A stretch of DNA of 64,000 nucleotides from assembly GCA_023525975.1 (NCBI GenBank), contig CM042030.1:33536350-33600349 (forward strand), written 5' to 3'. The position numbers were made by a program, and so were the translations under genes. Position 1 is the first letter of the stretch. Each line of letters starts with the position of its first letter. This document shows positions 57,514 to 64,000 of this stretch, one piece after another. Under the pieces are notes generated by a model. The model was not told the DNA's origin. It did not search any database and saw only the letters and a program-made list of their open reading frames with translations. Origin of the DNA: Smallanthus sonchifolius. Lineage: Eukaryota > Streptophyta > Magnoliopsida > Asterales > Asteraceae.

Positions 57514-59326
57514 AGATCATTATCAGATATAGAATATATGGTTTTAAGAATTTCATGAGACCAATATCGAATTATGTCTTTAGCACAATCTCTTTCAGTT
57601 CACTTCACTGCCAATGCCCCGAAAAACATGCAATGTGTTGCTGAACTAAGATATGTTTCTGACAACATCTGGTGGGACATATATTCACCCTTGGATCAGT
57701 TAGATACATTATCTATTCTGTTTTCATTGAAGTTTATCCAGATAATAGTTTGATCCTCCTACCTGAATCTATTGATTCTCAATATACAACCAATTCATTA
57801 GAATCTTCTGATTCTGAATCATCATGATTCTTATATCCTTCGGGTTCTGCTATTCTATCTTGTGCTAATAGAGATAATTTCATCTTGTATATTGATCTAA
57901 TCTTACAATAAACTGTGTATGTCTTGAAGATAGTGCAAATTTAAATTTATGTTGGCATATATGTGGGGTACACGATGTTTTTCATCTAAATGGTACTAAC
58001 TCACATGAATTTGGAAGAAAAATATTTATAGTTTCAAATCATATAATATTGACAATTTAAAATTTAATGCTTTGTATTGCAAATTCGGAATGAATAATTG
58101 AGCATTTCATAACCTGATCTTGTTTACATTGAAATTTATCGTGTATCATTTCAAGTATTATTCAAATTGATTGAAAAAGTTCATAAAATTGTAAAAGTAT
58201 GAGTTACATAAGTATGAGTTTGTTTGTTTCATATCTTAGGTTACCCATAGTTGATAATAAACTGTGTGATGAATTACTCATATACTGATATGATCTTCTT
58301 GCTCATGATGTTCATCCAAAAATATGCATTTTAGTTTGCTCATTTAAAAACCAAAAATATGTGTTTCTTTTTGTGTAGATAAAAACCAAAAATATGTGAT
58401 TCCGTTTGTACAGATAAAATCCAAAAATATTTTGTTTTTATCTTCCATGAAAATTTTAATTTTAAAATATTTTGGGATTGGATTGGATACTTGATACAGA
58501 TGGAAGTTCACGAGAATGGGTCGTGTTGAAAGTGAAGAATTTTGGTCAAAGGAAGGATTTGGAGCGAACTTAACATGTTCGCCTGGTTCTGAGTAAGCGA
58601 ACTTAATATGTTCGCCTGAGGATTGTTAAGCGAACTTAACAAGTTCGCCTAATGGAGCAAACTTAATGGTGATTTAGTATTGTGTTCAGGCGAACTTATT
58701 CTTTTATCCTCTTCATTGTTTGAGCGAACTTATACGAGCGAACTTATACGAGCGAACTTATACGGACTTTTCTAGAAATCTTATAATTTCAGATCTAGGG
58801 TTTCTGTTCGATTTTTTGTGGTTGTTTCTAAATCGGTTTTCAATTGCGAGTCATTCTAGAGTAATTTCATCGATTTCTATCCAGTAAATCTTTTAGATTT
58901 TGCAAGTTTTGATATGTGTTCATTCGGTTTAAATTTTTCACGTTTTCTAAAATTTGAACATGGTTTATGCATTAACAGTTGAAATTGATGATTGAAAATG
59001 TGTCGTGAATCTTAATCGATGCTAATGTTAAGCTTGAATTGGAATTTTTTGCTTGATTCAGACAAATTTGTGATTATGTGTGGAATTTGTATCGACGGCA
59101 CTTGTTCAGGCAAACTTGTTCAAGCGAACTTGTCTAGGCGAACTTATTATGTTCGCCTGTTGCAACACTAAGCGAACTTAGTAAGTTCGCCTATGGGCTT
59201 AGTGGTGTTTGGGACTTGTGATTTTTTTGTTTTGTTGAAAATTTTTTTAAAAAATAAAAATAAAAAAATAATTTTTTTTTATTATTTGTTTTGCTTACTA
59301 ATGTGTTTTTGTCCTCTACATTTCAG
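57514..59326 (+). other. C1 distal non-coding region before the extra ORF
   Basis: The first 320 bases have short open pieces, one ending in an acidic PESIDSQYTTNSLESSDSES run, which I cannot assign. The middle is AT-rich. GCGAACTT/AAGTTCGC units at 58563-58760 and 59108-59194 are the same motif as in the C1 LTR and leader. A T/A-rich tract follows, and the stretch ends CTCTACATTTCAG directly before the ATG at 59327. Confidence 0.6.
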
Positions 59327-60788
59327 ATGGCTCGTCGTGTTGAGTACAAACATAATCAAGTGGCATTATTAGATCCTAATTTGTTTGAAGCTGCTCATTT
59401 TCAAGGAATTATCAACTTTTTGAATCGTCCACATTTGAATGTTGCTTTATCTGCTAATCCGTATATAAGTTTACCTTATATTCAGCAATTCTGGGATACC
59501 GTTCATCAAGACACAGATGTTGAACCTCACGTTCTTCGTGCTACAATAAATAATACGGAGGTTGCTATTTCAGAAGAAACTATTCGTACTGCTTTAGCAT
59601 TAGGAGGTGCTGTTGATGATCCGATATCATATCCTGGAACCCTGATTATGGGATGTTTTCAGCGGATGGGTTATAGAGGAAGACCGAATGATACACAAGC
59701 AAGAAAAGGAGGTTTGGTTGGCGAATGAAGATATTTTATGCATGTTATCATACAATGTCTGTCTCCAAGGAAGGCTGGTACTGATGGTTTGAAGAGTGCA
59801 CTACAAGCTGCTATGGTTGCTTTGACACTCAATAAACGGTTTAATTTCGCTTTATACATCTACTGTGAGTTAGTAATGCAAATAAATCAGCTTGCAGGTC
59901 AAGGATTTCTGATGTATCCTAGGTTCGTGCAAATGATTTTGAATAATTTAATTCCGGATTTACCTCAGCATCCAATCAGTTTGGCTTTGACTCCAATGTC
60001 AAAAAGGATTTTTGTTGATTGTACAAAGGTGAAACAACAAAATGTTGCTCTAATTCCTGTTCCAACTTCGTTGTTTGGTCACTTAATCAATCCTGATTAT
60101 GTTGAGCCACCTAATGATCATTGGTTTCATCCTGATGAGTTAGAACAAGGACAGGTGCAGAATCAAGTTCCAATTCAACAACCAGTTCAAGCTCAAGTAC
60201 AAGAAGTTCCTGCTCAACAACAACAACAACAACAAGTGCCTGCTCCACAACAGCAAAATGTTCCTATTCCACAAGTACAGGTTCAAATTCCTGTTAATGA
60301 ACCAGTTCAAGAAGAGATGGCTCATGATAATGAACAAGATTTGGGTATGAATATGGATGATTTTGATCATGATGCTGTGAACTCACCGATTCATGAGGCT
60401 GAAGGCAATGTTGAAGATACGAGTTCCGGTGATACTGTCTTACCTGATTCTGAGGCTACTGAGTCTGATTTGTCTAGAGACTTTAGCTCAGATCATTATG
60501 AGATTTTGGCTAAGATACCGTTGGCAAATGCAGGAAAACGCATTAAATCTAAAGCCAGAAAGCCGAGGCGTAAGTCTGTTCGTAATCCTCCTTCTGGATC
60601 AGTACTTGGCAAAAGAACTTTGCATGATGAAAGTTCTGACTCAGATAGTGATTTTATTCCAGTTCTTAAAGCTCAGAAGCTTATGTCTGCTTCTATTGTT
60701 GCTGCTCAATCATCTCAGGGAGTTGAGGATGCTACTTTTATTTCATCTCTACTGGTTACACCTCCTCCTTCTAGGCATCAATCTCCAG
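59327..60788 (+). pseudogene. C1 extra ORF downstream of pol, one stop, cut by D1
   Basis: One frame from the ATG at 59327 (MARRVEYKHNQ). A TGA at 59726-59728 splits it; the reading frame is the same on both sides. The N-terminal part has FLNRPHLNVALSANPYISLP and IQQFWDTVH. After the stop come MHVIIQCLSPRKAGTDG and a conserved-looking segment up to about 60060. Next is a Gln/Pro/Val-rich stretch with seven Gln in a row, an acidic Ser/Asp region, and a basic nuclear-signal-like KARKPRRKSVRN. It resembles the extra protein that large Asteraceae-type copia elements carry after RNaseH (family knowledge, not searched). The last two codons before the apparent stop at 60793 come from the D1 LTR, so the true C-terminus is beyond D1. 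Function unknown. It sits where env-like ORFs of plant copia elements lie, but I see no signal peptide or membrane segment. Confidence 0.75.
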
Positions 60789-60897
60789 TGTGACATTTCA
60801 AAAATTTCAGTTATAATTTAAAATTATTTGCGTAAAATGTAGGTTCAGATTTACTTGGAATTTCTGATTTGATCGAAACTATTTTTGGTAGTGTAAA

Positions 60898-61045
60898 GTA
60901 TCGAAACTATGTTCAATCGAAACTACTAGTTTCGATTGATCATAGAACTGTCGAAACTATGTTCAATCGAAATTACTAGTTTCGATTGAACATAGAGCTG
61001 TCGAAATTATCTTATATCGAAACTACTTAGTTTCGATTGAATTAA
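60898..61045. repeat. D1 TCGAAACTA palindrome array
   Basis: Two long palindromes of about 40 bases centred on TCGAAACTACTAGTTTCGA, flanked by CTATGTTCAA and its complement, plus a decayed third. Unit length about 55-60 bases. Confidence 0.85.
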
Positions 61046-61684
61046 ATAAGTAGTTATTATGTATTTATAAAAAGTTCTATTTATTCATTTATATTATCAT
61101 TATTATAAATATTTTTTTGTAAGATAAAACCATTTTAAAAAATTTTATAAAAATAAATGACTTTGAAAACAAATAAAATGATTTGACAAAAAAATGAGTT
61201 GATTTATATAAAATAATGTATTTTAATAAAATAAGTTTATAAAAACATTTAAAATTTAATAAAACAAACCGCTCGAAAACATTCTCTTTATTTTTTTTGG
61301 GAATACCAAACTATATAAAAACTAATTCTAAGCGTTTTACACATACTCGTATTATGTCAAAACTATTAAACTTATATTTTTTTTATATATACCCGACCCG
61401 TACCCTACTGACATATAACGACTATTAATAACCGGGTTACACTTAGCGGGTATATTATACCGGACTTATACTAGCGGGAACACCCAACACCACACCCTAC
61501 CCTACACTACCCCCTACCCCCCCCCCCCCCGTGTTCCCTCCTTTGTTCTCGGCCGATTACCCCTATGGGGATCCTCCCCATTTATGTCACCTTTGCAACT
61601 AATAAGCGACCAAAGTGGTCTCCTAGGAGACAAGAATGTTTCTTTCCAACACAAGGACTAGAGGATAATAACCTTGAGGAGCCC

Positions 61685-61692
61685 TATAAATA
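61685..61692 (+). promoter_or_regulatory. D1 TATA box
   Basis: TATAAATA followed by a CA- and CT-rich stretch typical of plant transcribed leaders. Best core promoter candidate in the LTR. Confidence 0.6.
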
Positions 61693-63625
61693 CATGCATG
61701 CACCTCAAGTTCAACCACACAAACCAAGCACCACACTTCACTTACCCTCTTGCTCTCTCTTCGGCTCCCCTTTACCCGAAACCTAACCCCTCCTTGCTCT
61801 TCAACAACACCGTAACATCACCATCCCCACACCACCCTTCACCACCTTTTTGCTCTCAAGTGTCATATAAGTGACTATACAAGTGTTCAAGCCTTCTACA
61901 ATCATCTTACCTTCTCCTTGATTTCCTTAAGTAAGTGTTTTACTAAAACTTAGTATTTTTTTAAGATTTCGTGTTGATTTATGTTGTAAGTTCACCCAAG
62001 TAGTGCTTGTTTCAAAGAGAAAGTCACCTCCTTCAACCAAACAGTAGCTGGCAGAAATTTTGGTCGACTTTAGAGGGTCTTATCTTTGTCAAAACTCAAC
62101 CAAATTGAACGTTTCTTGAGTCTAAGATTAATTTTAAAGAGTCCTCTTTCCAACCTATTTGGATTCATAATTTTTTGATAAGTTTTGATACCCCAAAAGG
62201 GTGATACAAGAAAACGTGTATATTCTGAGTTTTATGGCAGAATTATTGAGCTAACTTGTTGGATTCATATCTTGTTCAATAATAGTCCAACTAACTTGAT
62301 TCTTCGTCCTAAAGTTAGGATTTTGTGTTGTCTTTAAAACCCATATGGCCTCCCCTCTTGAAACTAACATTTTGATTTCCAGAACAACGAAATTTCAAGG
62401 ACCTATCCAGAAAACCGAATCTGTTAACATACTTGTGTTGTTTTAAATATTTGAAACCCTTAAACCCATCCAAATATTGTAAGCCCTACATTTTTATAGA
62501 CCCGTGACATATAGTTATGCATGACTAGAACTCCATAATTTATTGAATTTGTTTAGATAACAAAAATGATGTCTTAAGTAGACTTAAAAATCCGAGTACT
62601 TTTCTAAACAACTAGTTTAATATCCAAAGCCTTACTTTTATAGTATATACTTAATTTCAATCCTCAAACCTAATAATGATACGTGAATGTAATGACATGT
62701 TTTGGAATACACATCTTAGCATATAAATATATATAAATGTATTTTGTTATCACCAAACTGTCACCAACGATCATCGTGTCAAACCACTTGAAAACCTAAA
62801 ACGGGTTCATGTCAAGCCTAGTTGGGTGAATTGAATGCATGATCAACAAACAGTAGAATCATTACATAGACTTTATGGTAACTTAAATAGTTAGGACTCG
62901 AGTAGGTCGGAATACACTATTGGACTTTGCTACATACCTCATCACTACCTTGTTTGCACTGGTGAGTTACATATCCCCCTATTTACATTTTTATACATTT
63001 TGGGGTGAAACGTAATCTGTGCTTACTTACATACAATTCAACTTGTTTTTACATGTGTAGATTATTGTGCTTTTGTGCATGATCACTTGTTATGCTATGA
63101 ATACTTTTAGGATGGTTTAAATTATGTGTAACCCACATAGTCTTGATTCCATGCCTATCACTTTTAGGGTAGCGGTATGCTATGCCTATCACGTTAAACC
63201 TTTATGCTTATATACATAATTACATGCTTACAATTGGTATACATATAGTGAATTCTCCACATTATGCCATATCATACCATGTCAAACTATGAATTGTATA
63301 AACGTTTTTAACTAAACTTTTACTTTATTTAAACATATGTAAACTCACCAACTCTCGTAGTTGACACTTGTTTTGGATTACGTTTCGGGTGAAGATATGT
63401 GATTGTGTGACTATGTGTTGAAGGTGCTACACATAAGGCTTTTGGACCTAGTAAAATAATTATGTGTAATATTCTAGAATAGGGTGATGTAACTTGAATT
63501 GTATTTGGATATTTGATATTTAAATCTTATTAATGAATTATGCAACCTTAGTAGATCATGTGCTTATGAACAATCATTTTATTGTCCGTCTCGATGATTC
63601 CGCCATCGGTCGGGGTGTGACAGAT

Positions 63626-63637
63626 TGGTATCAGAGC
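63626..63637 (+). other. D1 primer-binding site
   Basis: TGGTATCAGAGC three bases after the LTR matches initiator Met tRNA. Confidence 0.9.
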
Positions 63638-64000
63638 CATGGTTATAGGGAATTAGGTTATTAGACACAATGACCTAGACTATAACCCTAGGACTCCCTT
63701 TTATGTGTTATGTGCTAAATGATTAATTGCTATATGAATTGTTTGTAGTTAGGTATTATTTGAATTTTCCCAAGTTTGGTACATGAGACTTATACACATA
63801 CATACAAGGCTTTAATACATGATACATACTTTACATACACATTTGACAACAAAACTTATGCAAACAAATACACTACCCATCCTTACCCATACTCTTCCCT
63901 AATTAATTGCAAAATTCCTACACATTTTATACTCATAGACTCTCAAGTCTATTAGAATTTTGAAAATCTCGTCAACAACTTAATTTCTTGAAACCAGTAA
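63638..64000 (+). other. D1 leader, start
   Basis: Untranslated, AT-rich. It begins like the leaders of A1, A2 and N1 (TTATAGGGAATTAGGTTATTAG). No ORF before the window ends. Confidence 0.75.

Larger units (their letters stand above)
4364..60788 (+). mobile_element. C1: outer Ty1/copia retrotransposon, nested into by other elements
   Basis: C1 begins with TGTTAGGACATAG at 4364, inserted into G0. Its parts appear in order: LTR, primer site, leader, gag, linker, protease, integrase, RT, RNaseH, then an extra ORF, which makes it a copia element. The parts are separated by N1 (6494-11963), A1 with its contents (12445-41801), N2 with its contents (46270-57513) and D1 (from 60789). Its 3' LTR lies beyond the window. 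GCGAACTT palindromes occur in its LTR, in the leader before gag and again at 58.5-59.2 kb, which supports assigning the distal part to the same element. It carries the most lesions, as expected for the oldest layer. Confidence 0.8.
60789..63622 (+). repeat. D1 5' LTR (2834 bp)
   Basis: TGTGACATTTC...CGGTCGGGGTGTGACA. U3 has a palindromic tandem array (60898-61045), a C-run of 14 (61517-61530) and TATAAATA at 61685-61692. U5 has the donor-like GTGAGTTA at 62962 and CCCC...GGGG, but the acceptor reads TTTCGG, not TTTCAG. No ORF is supported. Confidence 0.85.
60789..64000 (+). mobile_element. D1: Ty3/gypsy-type element, 5' end
   Basis: LTR 60789-63622, primer site 63626-63637 and leader to the window end. 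The body lies outside. It is inserted in the C1 extra ORF. The left target duplication is probably TCCAG (60784-60788). The U5 end is related to families A and N, the U3 is not. Confidence 0.85.

Noticed and set aside
57514..57830. Endogenous pararetrovirus fragment
   Set aside because: An acidic open piece and some conserved-looking peptides exist, but no polymerase, movement or coat motif supports it. The C1 distal region is the simpler explanation.
61565..61874. Small ORFs near the D1 TATA box
   Set aside because: They overlap the promoter and leader of the LTR, have no recognisable domain, and sit in CT-rich sequence.

Overview
The window is a stack of plant LTR retrotransposons. I find no host protein-coding gene, rRNA or functional tRNA. 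AT-rich spacer, initiator-Met-type primer sites (TGGTATCAGAGC) beside most LTRs, Tekay/Del-like Ty3/gypsy polyproteins, and a copia element with an extra open frame downstream of pol all point to a eudicot. The polyprotein style suggests the daisy family (Asteraceae); that placement is inference.

Labels used here. C1: outer Ty1/copia element, from 4364 and still running when cut at 60788. G0: decayed gypsy at 1769-4363, into which C1 jumped. B0: LTR end at 1-991. N1: truncated non-autonomous element in C1 gag, 6494-11963. A1: gypsy on +, 12445-41801. B1: gypsy on -, 15186-34284, inside A1. A2: gypsy on +, 20010-30342, inside B1. N2: non-autonomous element on -, 46270-57513, inside C1. C2: small non-autonomous copia-type element, 53236-56103, inside an N2 LTR. 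D1: gypsy whose 5' LTR is 60789-63622, inserted in the C1 extra ORF.

Layout. 1-4363 is an old gypsy landscape. C1 supplies the LTR (4364-4781), leader, gag (5346-6493), a middle part (11964-12444, 41802-43060), protease-integrase-RT-RNaseH (43061-46269) and a distal part with the extra ORF (57514-60788). All other elements interrupt it. The core is C1 > A1 > B1 > A2. Three exact 5-bp target duplications (ATAAG, TTATT, TGATC) prove the order: family A inserted, family B inserted into it, then family A again into B. LTR mismatch counts and the number of coding lesions fall in the same order.

Coding state. B1 is nearly intact: its gag-pol frame stays in phase across the A2 insertion, with one early stop. 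A2 has one frameshift and one stop, A1 five lesions, C1 many. N1 and N2 lack pol and carry a small proline-rich ORF with a hydrophobic C-terminus. They share a leader motif with family A, so they may have been mobilised by it.

The main unexplained signals are: clustered 19-21 bp palindromes built on one template in unrelated gypsy and copia families; a predicted intron inside the U5 of several LTR families; the N-family membrane-anchor-like ORF; and a splice-acceptor-like site directly before the C1 extra ORF.
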